Both the position numbers and the translations under genes were made by a program. Shown piece by piece: positions 1-6,638 of a DNA stretch of 14,142 bases. The stretch is from CAZYVU01 sp964651435 (GTDB taxonomy: Bacteria; Desulfobacterota; Syntrophorhabdia; Syntrophorhabdales; CAYQXL01). Each line of letters begins with the position of its first letter. The stretch's first letter is position 1. The notes beneath the pieces are model-generated. The model was not told the origin of the DNA and searched no databases. It worked only from the letters and a program-made list of their open reading frames with translations. The stretch is from contig CAZYVU010000054.1 of the NCBI GenBank assembly GCA_964651435.1, positions 1-14,142 of the forward strand, in the 5' to 3' direction.

Positions 1-1
1 C

Positions 2-1591
2 GTTGCGTCTGTAAGGCGCCTCTTCAACGAAAGCGAGGCAGAAATCGGGGCCCACCGGTTGGCCCTTGAGGCCGCAACGGGCAAGGAGCTACCGGACCTG
101 AACCTCTGGTATCGCATCAAGGTGGTGGACGGGACGAACGTGGAGTATTTGATTGATGGGCTCAATAGCCTTCCCGAGGTTGAGATTGCCTACCCGGCGC
201 CGCTGCCTGTGCCGCCGCCTTCCGCCAAGCAAGGGCTTGCCCCGGTGCAGTCGGAAACCCCCGATTATGTTGGGTACCAGGGATATCTTAAGGCCGCACC
301 CGGGGGCATCGACGCCGAGTATGCCTGGACGCAGCGGGGCGGAACAGGCGGCAACGTTACCATTGTCGACGTAGAATACAGCTTCAATGAAACCCACGAA
401 GATTTGCCTGCGGTCACGCTCATTCGCGGCCAACTCTGGGACAGGTACGGCGATGACCACGGCACGGCGGTCCTCGGCGAACTGGTGGCGCTGAATAACG
501 GCTACGGGGTGACGGGTATCGCGTACGGCGCCGCAACCAAGTTCGCGTCGCCCTGCAACGATTCAGAGGACTGCTCAGACTACAATCCCGCTGATGCCAT
601 CAATGCGGCTCGGATTAATACACGAAAGGGCGATGTGATCCTGCTGGAGCAGCAGGCCGTTGTTTGCGGCCTGAGCGAAGAACGGTATGGGCCGCTTGAA
701 TGGTATCAATCCGTTTACGAGGCCGTCAAGCTCGCCACTGCGGACGGGAGAATCGTGGTGGAGGCTGCGGGAAACGGCCGGGTAAACCTCGACCAGCCAT
801 CCTGCGACGGTCGTTTCAAGAGAACCGTGCGGGATTCGGGCGCTATTATCGTGGGTGCTGGTGCGCCCCCCAATTTTACCCAGGAGGACCGTTCCCGGCT
901 GTCCTTCTCGAGCTACGGCAGCCGTGTCGATGTGCAGGGCTGGGGGCAACAGGTTGCCGCCACCGGGTATGGCGACCTCTACCAGGGCGGCGGCAAGAAC
1001 GAGTGGTACACGGAGATGTTCAGTGGGACATCGTCGGCGTCACCTGTTGTCGCAGGTGCGACTGCCCTGCTGAGCAGCGTAGCCCGCGAGCGAGGGACCG
1101 TTTTAGCCCCCGACCGTGTGCGCACCATATTGAGGAACACGGGCAGCGCTCAGCAGTACTCCGCCGGTTTTCCCCTTACGGAGAGGATAGGCCCGCGGCC
1201 CGACCTCAAGGCGGCCATCGGACGGCTTCCGGAACCGGAAATCGCCGCAGCCCCACCTCTGCTGCCATTCGGCACCTTGAAGAAGGGCGTGCCTTCGTCC
1301 TCGAAGGTGCTGACCATCAGGAACAGGGGCGATCGGGATACCGTGCTCGTTGTAGAGGGCGTAACGGTTACGGGGCGCGACGCTTCTGAGTTTGCCGTCG
1401 GTGACGAATCATGCACTGAGCCTTTGGGGCCCGGCGGAGCCTGCACCATATCGGTTACCTTTAAGCCATCCTCTGCCGGTCGCAAGTCGGCCTCTCTTGA
1501 CGTGTCTTCAAGCGACCCGAAGAAGCCGACCCTGCGGATTACGCTCTCGGGAAACGCCCCGGCCGATTTCCGCTCCCCCACCTCGCCCTGA
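2..1591 (+). CDS. Subtilisin-family (S8) serine protease with C-terminal ASH-like domain, 5' partial
   Basis: The frame is open from the first bases of the window, so the start lies upstream; residues here are numbered from the TTG at 59. An N-terminal stretch resembling a propeptide and a Pro-rich linker (about residues 45-58) precede a peptidase S8 domain. The likely triad is Asp104 (IVDVEYS), His134 (DDHGTAV) and Ser325 (SGTSSASP), with oxyanion Asn239 (AAGNG). The Asp motif reads D-V-E rather than the usual D-T/S-G, as in a less studied S8 subgroup. From about residue 395 a beta-rich module with two Cys and the pattern FKPSSAG...SSDP resembles the ASH/choice-of-anchor D domains of exported proteins. 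It is probably secreted and degrades proteins outside the cytoplasm, but its signal peptide is off-window. The family call is firm; the substrate is unknown. Confidence 0.85.
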   Translation, partial: VASVRRLFNESEAEIGAHRLALEAATGKELPDLNLWYRIKVVDGTNVEYLIDGLNSLPEVEIAYPAPLPVPPPSAKQGLAPVQSETPDYVGYQGYLKAAPGGIDAEYAWTQRGGTGGNVTIVDVEYSFNETHEDLPAVTLIRGQLWDRYGDDHGTAVLGELVALNNGYGVTGIAYGAATKFASPCNDSEDCSDYNPADAINAARINTRKGDVILLEQQAVVCGLSEERYGPLEWYQSVYEAVKLATADGRIVVEAAGNGRVNLDQPSCDGRFKRTVRDSGAIIVGAGAPPNFTQEDRSRLSFSSYGSRVDVQGWGQQVAATGYGDLYQGGGKNEWYTEMFSGTSSASPVVAGATALLSSVARERGTVLAPDRVRTILRNTGSAQQYSAGFPLTERIGPRPDLKAAIGRLPEPEIAAAPPLLPFGTLKKGVPSSSKVLTIRNRGDRDTVLVVEGVTVTGRDASEFAVGDESCTEPLGPGGACTISVTFKPSSAGRKSASLDVSSSDPKKPTLRITLSGNAPADFRSPTSP

Positions 1592-1666
1592 GGGGCGCCT
1601 GCAACCCGTGGAAGGGCGTCGGCGGATGCCACCCGGCGGTCCTTCAGCGGCGGAAGTGCATCTATC

Positions 1667-1696
1667 TTGCCAGGAATCGTGGTATGTTGGTATAGT
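1667..1696 (+). promoter_or_regulatory. Candidate sigma70 promoter for the adhesin-E-like gene
   Basis: TTGCCA (1667-1672), an 18-nt spacer and TATAGT (1691-1696) lie just upstream of the 1717 gene. The Shine-Dalgarno AAGGAGG follows immediately, leaving a very short leader. Read by eye, not scored. Confidence 0.35.
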
Positions 1697-1716
1697 GAAG
1701 TGACGAAGGAGGATCC

Positions 1717-2202
1717 ATGAAGAAGGCGACGTTTATATCGATACTTCTTGGGGTGTGCTTGGGCTGGTGCAGCTTTGCTGTGGCCTCCGAGTGGATTGAA
1801 TATGCAGCCATAGGCGGACAGGCCTATTTCTACGACAGGGAGAGCGCCGTCTCGAGCCCATCAGACAATAGTGCGAGGGTATGGACAAAAAGCGTTCCGA
1901 AAAGCGAGGAGGACAGACAGAAACAGGCCAAGAAGCTGACCGACACACTGAGGAAGGGCGAGCTTCGCAATATAGACCTGAGCAGCCTTGCCTATACGGT
2001 AACCCTTAACGAGATAAACTGCGGCAAGAGAGAGTACCGGGTGCTGTCCACCACCTATTATGACGCTCAGGGTGTGGTGCTGCTTTCCATCCGCTCCTCA
2101 AAGCGGAGCTGGGAGCTCATCGTTCCCGACGATCCCATTGAGGCCCTTCAGAAGGCCTTCTGCCCGAAGCCGGCGCCCTGGTGGTACTTCTGGAAATGCT
2201 GA
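1717..2202 (+). CDS. Exported protein resembling surface-adhesin protein E
   Basis: A 161-residue protein with a clear signal peptide: MKK, a hydrophobic core, and a probable cut after AVA near residue 23. The mature part opens with a WIEYAAIGGQAYFYD segment and has a central INCGKREYR motif. This layout (an early aromatic 'yyD' strand, a Trp-x-Lys strand, a Cys strand and a final Cys near the C-terminus) matches the small domain called surface-adhesin protein E in Pfam, common in Geobacter-like genomes. The mature protein has three Cys, the last being the final residue. The ATG is preceded by a strong AAGGAGG. It stands alone between the protease and a convergent HEAT gene 17 bp away. A role in surface binding is only the family label; true function unknown. 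Confidence 0.7.
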   Translation: MKKATFISILLGVCLGWCSFAVASEWIEYAAIGGQAYFYDRESAVSSPSDNSARVWTKSVPKSEEDRQKQAKKLTDTLRKGELRNIDLSSLAYTVTLNEINCGKREYRVLSTTYYDAQGVVLLSIRSSKRSWELIVPDDPIEALQKAFCPKPAPWWYFWKC

Positions 2203-2219
2203 CGCCCTGAGCGGGCTGC

Positions 2220-3080
2220 CTACGGCTGCCTTTCCATATTCCCGAGGGCATCCGCCGCCACCGCACGGATGTTTTCATTCTTGGCTTCAAGGGCCTTCAT
2301 AAGCATGCCCATTGCATCGGGCCCGCCGATCCTCTTGAGGACGCTGATGACGTACAGTTGTACGCGGTCCGCGCCCTGCTCCAACGCCCTTGCAAAAATG
2401 GGCATGCAGCGCCCTATCGCTTCGCGATGAGTTGACACCGGGTCCATCCTTCTCAGGGCAGCCGCCGCGTATCTTGCAACACCTTCGTTGTCGTCGCCAA
2501 GGGCGCGAATCAAAGGTTCTGCGGCGCTTGCGTCGCCTATCATAAGAAGAGCCTTCGCTGCCTGCCGCCTGGCCGTGACGTTCCCGCTCTGAAGCGCACC
2601 CGTCAGTGGCCCCACGGCGGGCGCCCCCATCCTTGCCAGGGCCTGTCCCACCGCCCAGGCCACTCGTCGTTGGTCATTTCCGAGTGCCCCGATGAGCGAG
2701 GGAATGGCGGGCAGGCCGATCTTGTCGAGGGCTTCCGCCGCACCCCACCGCACCAGCATGTCCCTGTCGCCAAGGGCGCGAATCAAAGGTTCTGCGGCGC
2801 TTGCGTCGCCTATCATAAGAAGAGCCTTCGCTGCCTGCCGCCTGGCCGTGACGTTCCCGCTCTGAAGCGCACCCGTCAGTGGCCCCACGGCGGGCGCCCC
2901 CATCCTTGCCAGGGCCTGTCCCACCGCCCAGGCGACCCATCTGTCCCCGTCGCCGAGAAGGCCTATCAGAGGCCCGGTCGCGGCGGGGTCGCGGAGCGCC
3001 GCCAAGGCCCTTGCGGCCGACTGTTTCGTTGTATAGTCGCGAGATTTAAGCCTTTTGATCAGCCGGTCGATGTCGCCCAT
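2220..3080 (-). CDS. HEAT-repeat (PBS lyase-type) protein
   Basis: A soluble 286-residue protein made almost entirely of about 30-residue helical repeats of the PBS-lyase HEAT type, with recurring cores such as AAEPLIRALGD and RRQAAKALLMIGD. Such solenoids usually serve as protein-protein scaffolds; no enzyme motif is visible. The frame is open to 3350, but I choose the ATG at 3078-3080 because it has an AGGA Shine-Dalgarno and because the best promoter -10 overlaps the earlier ATG at 3107. Residues of the second and fifth repeats belong to a 56-residue block encoded twice by identical DNA (see repeats). It is transcribed away from aspS and converges on the adhesin-like gene. Partner and role unknown. 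Confidence 0.85.
   Translation of the reverse strand: MGDIDRLIKRLKSRDYTTKQSAARALAALRDPAATGPLIGLLGDGDRWVAWAVGQALARMGAPAVGPLTGALQSGNVTARRQAAKALLMIGDASAAEPLIRALGDRDMLVRWGAAEALDKIGLPAIPSLIGALGNDQRRVAWAVGQALARMGAPAVGPLTGALQSGNVTARRQAAKALLMIGDASAAEPLIRALGDDNEGVARYAAAALRRMDPVSTHREAIGRCMPIFARALEQGADRVQLYVISVLKRIGGPDAMGMLMKALEAKNENIRAVAADALGNMERQP
2493..2660. repeat. Perfect 168-bp direct repeat, copy 1 (inside HEAT gene)
   Basis: Identical base for base, by eye, to 2766-2933, with a period of 273 bp (91 codons, about three HEAT units). It is in frame and encodes 56 identical residues (VAWAVGQ to RALGD). Flanking bases differ immediately (2492 c against 2765 t; 2661 c against 2934 g). Confidence 0.95.
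2766..2933. repeat. Perfect 168-bp direct repeat, copy 2 (inside HEAT gene)
   Basis: Partner of 2493-2660, closer to the N-terminus of the minus-strand protein. The 105 bp between the copies encodes about 35 divergent residues, so identity stops sharply at the block edges. Confidence 0.95.
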
Positions 3081-3105
3081 AAGGTTCCTGCTCGTCCTGT
3101 GGTAC

Positions 3106-3134
3106 ATTATGGCGCTTTTGTAGCGCCGGTTCAA
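3106..3134 (-). promoter_or_regulatory. Candidate promoter of HEAT gene with dyad in the spacer
   Basis: On the minus strand, TTGAAC (3129-3134), a 17-nt spacer and CATAAT (3106-3111) form a good sigma70-like promoter 25 bp before the chosen ATG. The spacer contains a perfect 6-5-6 dyad, GGCGCT (3111-3116) and AGCGCC (3122-3127), which could be an operator. Confidence 0.45.
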
Positions 3135-3198
3135 CCGATTTCTCGTGGCACGCGGTGTATCAGGAATACCCCGATGGCACGAAGCGGGTCTTCCCCGA

Positions 3199-3227
3199 TT
3201 GACAGGGCCCGGCCCTGCTGGTAATAG
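3199..3227 (+). promoter_or_regulatory. Candidate promoter of the aspS-gatC/gatA/gatB operon
   Basis: A consensus TTGACA (3199-3204), a 17-nt spacer and a weak TAATAG (3222-3227) would start transcription about 50 bp before the ATG at 3286. The -35 is perfect and the -10 poor. Read by eye. Confidence 0.4.
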
Positions 3228-3285
3228 TATGCCGGACCGTAGCCGTGCGGTTTTCCATATCTTGACAGGAAGGGTGAAAGCAGGA

Positions 3286-5406
3286 ATGAATAGTGACGAA
3301 AGGTCGTGGTGTGGGACCCTGAGGCTCTCCGATGTGGGTAAGAAGGTCATCGTTCTGGGCTGGGTTGATGCCTTCCGTGACCACGGCGAGATACTGTTTG
3401 TCCACTTGCGGGACAGAAGCGGGATTGTTCAAATCGTGTTCAGCCCCGGCACAACGCCTGCAGAGGTGTGCCGGACTGGGGCATCGCTCAGGAACGAGTA
3501 CTGCCTGCGCATCGAAGGGGCGGTGGTAAAACGGGCCGAAGGTACGGAGAACCCCAATATCGACACGGGCCAGGTGGAGGTTGTGGCCGAAGGGGCTGCA
3601 ATACTCAGCAAGGCAGAGGCGCTGCCTTTTCCCATCTCTGAAAAATCGATGGTTGCCGGTGGTGCCGGGATTGGGGGCGACGAAGCGGTCGGCGAAGAGC
3701 TGCGGCTCCAGTATCGCTATCTCGATCTCAGGCGCCCCACCATGCAGGACCGTCTTATCAAGAGGCACCGGATAGCGAGGTGCGTGCGGGAATACCTTGA
3801 CGAGCAGGGCTTTATCGAGGTGGAGACCCCCATGCTCACCAAGAGCACGCCCGAGGGCGCGCGCGATTACCTTGTGCCAAGCCGCCACTACCCGGGCAAT
3901 TTCTACGCCCTTCCGCAGTCTCCCCAGCTCTTCAAACAGCTCCTTATGGTGAGCGGATTCGAGCGGTACTACCAGATCGTGCGCTGCTTCCGCGATGAGG
4001 ACCTCCGCCCGAACCGGCAGCCCGAGTTTACGCAGCTTGACCTCGAGGCATCATTTGTTGACGAGGAGTTTATCTACAACCTTTTTGAGGAATTGGCCGT
4101 AAGAATGTTTGCCGTCAACGGCATCACGCTTCCCCGGCCTTTTCCCCGGATGACGTGGACGGAGGCCATGGAGGCCACCGGCTCCGACAGGCCGGACCTG
4201 CGCTTCGGCATGACCTTTGTGGATGCGACGGACCTCTTCGCCGAGACGCAATACGGCATCTTCAGACAGATACTCTCGCGCGGAGGCTCCATCAAGGGCA
4301 TCAACGTGAAAGGCCAGTCGCAGAGCCTGAGCAAGCAGGTACTGCAGAACGAATATGCAAAAGAGATCGTCCCAACCTTCGGCGCCAAGGGCATGACGTG
4401 GATGCGGGTGTCCGACGGCAGGCTCGACTCCAACATCGTCCAGTTTTTCAGTGAAGGGGAGCAGAAGCGAATCTTGGAGCGCTTTGACGCCGGCGACGGC
4501 GACGTTATCCTTATGATCGCCGATCCCTCGTGGCACCTTGTCGTTTCGGCCCTCGGGCAGCTCCGGCTTCACGTGGCAAACAGACTTTCTCTTATCCCGC
4601 AGGATCTGTACCGCCCGTTGTGGGTAACCGAATTTCCCCTCTTCGAGGCTACCGACGACGGCATCACGTCGAGCCACCATCCCTTTACCATGCCTGACAG
4701 GACGGACTTTGATCCCGACAATACGGATGAGCTTCTGGGGCTCCGCTCGCGATCCTACGACCTCGTCATGAACGGAGAGGAGTTGGGCGGAGGGAGCATT
4801 CGGATCAACGACCGGGAGCTTCAAAACAAGATCTTCCGGGCCCTGGGCCTTTCCGCCGGCGACGTGGAGGAGAAGTTCGGGTTTTTTCTCCGGGCCCTTT
4901 CTTTCGGGGCCCCGCCCCACGGCGGCATCGCCCTCGGCATGGACAGGGTTGTGTCTATGATTCTTGGGGCGTCGTCAATACGCGAGGTAATCGCCTTTCC
5001 AAAGAACCGCAGCGCATACTGCCCTCTTTCGCAGGCCCCTTCCGAGGTGGCGCGCAGACAGTTGGCCGAACTGGGCCTTCTGGGCACGGACGACAAAGAA
5101 ATCCTCCCCGGACAGGACCAGCAGGACGACATCGTCAGCTCGCTGTCGTGGGTCTCTCGGATCGGCGTACATGAAGGGGAAAGGCAGACCATAGCCGATG
5201 CCGTCGACGGTGCGGGCCGTCTTGCCGAAGCGGTGATGAAACACGGGGCGACCGGAGAGCCTCTCTTCACGGTATCGCCCTTGCCGAACCGCGTAAGGTC
5301 CGGAACGGAGGCGCGCGACTGTCCGCTTACCGGGACCGGTGAGCTCTTTAAGAACGCTCCGATCATGAAGGGTGGTTTCTTCAAGGTAGCAAGCATACTC
5401 GAGTAG
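3286..5406 (+). CDS. aspS: Aspartyl-tRNA synthetase fused to amidotransferase subunit GatC
   Basis: This 706-residue protein (AspRS is usually about 590) charges tRNA with Asp and carries GatC at its C-terminus. Order: OB-fold anticodon-binding domain (about 8-110); class II catalytic core with motif 1 near 176, motif 2 FRDEDLRPNRQPEF near 235 and motif 3 GGIALGMDR at 546; a bacterial insertion domain near 300-420. Active-site segments QSPQLFKQ, HHPFT and NGEELGGGSIR are intact. His33 (RDHG) and Gly86 (AEGTENPN) match the residues linked to non-discriminating AspRS in Pseudomonas aeruginosa, so it may also charge tRNA-Asn. After a short linker, residues 614-706 are a full GatC ending in the typical NAP...GGFFKV..ILE. 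ATG 3286 fits the family N-terminus; an in-frame GTG at 3274 is the alternative. The stop is 11 bp before the GatA-like gene. A family for this fusion exists, as I recall, but it is rare. Confidence 0.93.
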   Translation: MNSDERSWCGTLRLSDVGKKVIVLGWVDAFRDHGEILFVHLRDRSGIVQIVFSPGTTPAEVCRTGASLRNEYCLRIEGAVVKRAEGTENPNIDTGQVEVVAEGAAILSKAEALPFPISEKSMVAGGAGIGGDEAVGEELRLQYRYLDLRRPTMQDRLIKRHRIARCVREYLDEQGFIEVETPMLTKSTPEGARDYLVPSRHYPGNFYALPQSPQLFKQLLMVSGFERYYQIVRCFRDEDLRPNRQPEFTQLDLEASFVDEEFIYNLFEELAVRMFAVNGITLPRPFPRMTWTEAMEATGSDRPDLRFGMTFVDATDLFAETQYGIFRQILSRGGSIKGINVKGQSQSLSKQVLQNEYAKEIVPTFGAKGMTWMRVSDGRLDSNIVQFFSEGEQKRILERFDAGDGDVILMIADPSWHLVVSALGQLRLHVANRLSLIPQDLYRPLWVTEFPLFEATDDGITSSHHPFTMPDRTDFDPDNTDELLGLRSRSYDLVMNGEELGGGSIRINDRELQNKIFRALGLSAGDVEEKFGFFLRALSFGAPPHGGIALGMDRVVSMILGASSIREVIAFPKNRSAYCPLSQAPSEVARRQLAELGLLGTDDKEILPGQDQQDDIVSSLSWVSRIGVHEGERQTIADAVDGAGRLAEAVMKHGATGEPLFTVSPLPNRVRSGTEARDCPLTGTGELFKNAPIMKGGFFKVASILE
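5125..5403 (+). other. gatC: GatC domain within the fusion protein
   Basis: These codons encode residues 614-706 of the aspS product. Two predicted helices (DDIVSSLSWVSRI and the IADAVDGAGRLAEAVMKH region) are followed by the extended GatC tail with PLPNRVRSG and FKNAPIMKGGFFKVASILE. Free GatC is about 95 residues, so the domain is complete. No separate start codon with a ribosome site is evident. Confidence 0.85.
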
Positions 5407-5417
5407 GGGGACGATAG

Positions 5418-6638
5418 ATGGAAGGACAGGTTTTTTCTTTCAGGGATACTTCGCCGAGGCCGGCCGTCGAGGGGCCGTTGGGCGGCACCCGTGTCATCGT
5501 TCAGCCCGGCCTGTCGGTCCGGGGGTGGCCCACCGATGGGGGTTCGAAGGCCCTCGAAAGGTTTGTTGCCCTCGAAGATGCCACGATCGTGACCCTGCTA
5601 CGGAATGCCGGTGCTGCTATCAGCGGAAGCGCCCGCATGGCCGAGCTGGGCTTCGGCCTGACGGGCGACAGGCTTGCCGCTGCAGTGGGCATGAATGAAG
5701 CCGATTTGGGCATAATGACCGATACGATGGGTGAGGCAAGGGTTGCGGCCGCCCAGGAGGGCCTTATTGCTTTCAAGCCCAGCTTCGGCACTGTCTCCCG
5801 GCTCGGTCTGATAGGCATTGAGCCATCCCTGGAGGTGCCGTCGGTGGTGGGCCGGGACCTCGCCCGCATGCAGCAGGCCCTTGCGGCCATGTGCGTCAGG
5901 GACGACAACGATTTCTCCATGACAGGGGAAGATCTGCCTGATTTCCTGGCGCTCCCTTCTTTACAGGGAGAGGCAATGCGGATAGGCGTGGTCAAAGAGT
6001 ACCTCGAAGGGCTGGACGAGCTCGAAAGGAGCGCCATGGATGCGGCCCTTGCCGCATTGGAAAGTACCGGCTTCGCTGTGCAGGGCGTCTCCTTTCCGGA
6101 CTACGGGCTCTTTGGAGCGGTCCACAACATCGTCGGAGCCGTTGAGGCTTCGTCAAGCGCCGGCAAGTACGACGGCGTCCGCTACGGCCACCGGACCGCT
6201 ACGGCAAAGAACTGGAACGAAATGTACCTCAAGTCCCGCGGTGAATCCTTTGGCACCCTGATAAAGGCCTATCTCTTTCAGGGGGCCTTCTTCCAGTTCA
6301 ACCGCTACGACGTTTTTGAGCAGGCCTGCCGTGTCCGGCGTGCCCTCGTCGAGAGATCTGCTCAGCTCATGGTGGATGTGGGCTGCATGGCCTTTCTTAC
6401 CACCTGCCGCAGTGGGAACCCTTACGCAGCGGCAACGGTGAGCGACGTCTACGGTGCCTTTGCGGCCTCCCTGCCGGCCAACGTAACGGGAGGGCCGTCG
6501 GTGCAGTTGCCGGGCATGGCAGTTGCGGAGGGGCGGGATCTGGGCCTGCAGCTCGTGGGCGGGCGCTTAAGCGATCCATCGGTCCTGGCGCGGGCGATGC
6601 ACATCATCAGACAGCGGGAAGGAGTGGCAGCCTCATGA
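5418..6638 (+). CDS. GatA-like amidotransferase subunit lacking the amidase triad
   Basis: Homologous to GatA along its length but 406 residues instead of about 485. Kept landmarks include FKPSFGTVSRLGLIGIEPSL, EASSSAGKYDGVRYG, KSRGESFG and the C-terminal LGLQLVGG. The glutaminase centre is gone. The usual G-K-x-N-M-D-E-F-A-M-G reads GSARMAELGFG, so the base Lys is Ser71. The loop carrying GGSSGGSA, with the cis-Ser, is missing along with some 25 neighbouring residues. The nucleophile segment SDTGGSIRQP reads TDTMGEARVA, with Glu106 in place of Ser. The glutamine-side PTAP motif is also absent. The frame is continuous, so this is not a recent frameshift. It starts 11 bp after aspS-gatC behind a GGGGGA ribosome site, and its ATGA overlaps gatB, so it is translated with its partners. 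Probably a structural subunit that cannot hydrolyse Gln; amidase-fold pseudoenzyme is the safe name. Confidence 0.85.
   Translation: MEGQVFSFRDTSPRPAVEGPLGGTRVIVQPGLSVRGWPTDGGSKALERFVALEDATIVTLLRNAGAAISGSARMAELGFGLTGDRLAAAVGMNEADLGIMTDTMGEARVAAAQEGLIAFKPSFGTVSRLGLIGIEPSLEVPSVVGRDLARMQQALAAMCVRDDNDFSMTGEDLPDFLALPSLQGEAMRIGVVKEYLEGLDELERSAMDAALAALESTGFAVQGVSFPDYGLFGAVHNIVGAVEASSSAGKYDGVRYGHRTATAKNWNEMYLKSRGESFGTLIKAYLFQGAFFQFNRYDVFEQACRVRRALVERSAQLMVDVGCMAFLTTCRSGNPYAAATVSDVYGAFAASLPANVTGGPSVQLPGMAVAEGRDLGLQLVGGRLSDPSVLARAMHIIRQREGVAAS

Noticed and set aside
2203..2219. Terminator in the 17-bp convergent gap between the adhesin-like and HEAT genes
   Set aside because: Only a 4-bp GCCC/GGGC dyad and no T-run on either strand.
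2493..2933. Repeats as a CRISPR array or insertion element ends
   Set aside because: Only two long copies, both in frame inside a HEAT solenoid, with no short regular spacers and no transposase.
3145..3285. N-terminal extension of AspRS from an upstream start
   Set aside because: The frame is open, but the family N-terminus begins just after the ATG at 3286, and the extension would cover the proposed promoter at 3199-3227.
3081..3350. N-terminal extension of the HEAT protein
   Set aside because: The extra residues lack HEAT character, and most of the extension lies upstream of the proposed transcription start.
4051..4920. Long antisense reading frame across aspS
   Set aside because: It mirrors a strongly conserved synthetase, has no family resemblance and no ribosome site; a by-product of high-GC codon bias. 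The same holds for 6851-7927 (antisense to gatB) and 10288-11127 (antisense to the CDF gene).
5640..5740. Frameshift in the GatA-like gene hiding a normal catalytic loop
   Set aside because: The frame reads continuously with recognisable GatA sequence on both sides, and neither other frame encodes GGSSGGSA or DTGGS.
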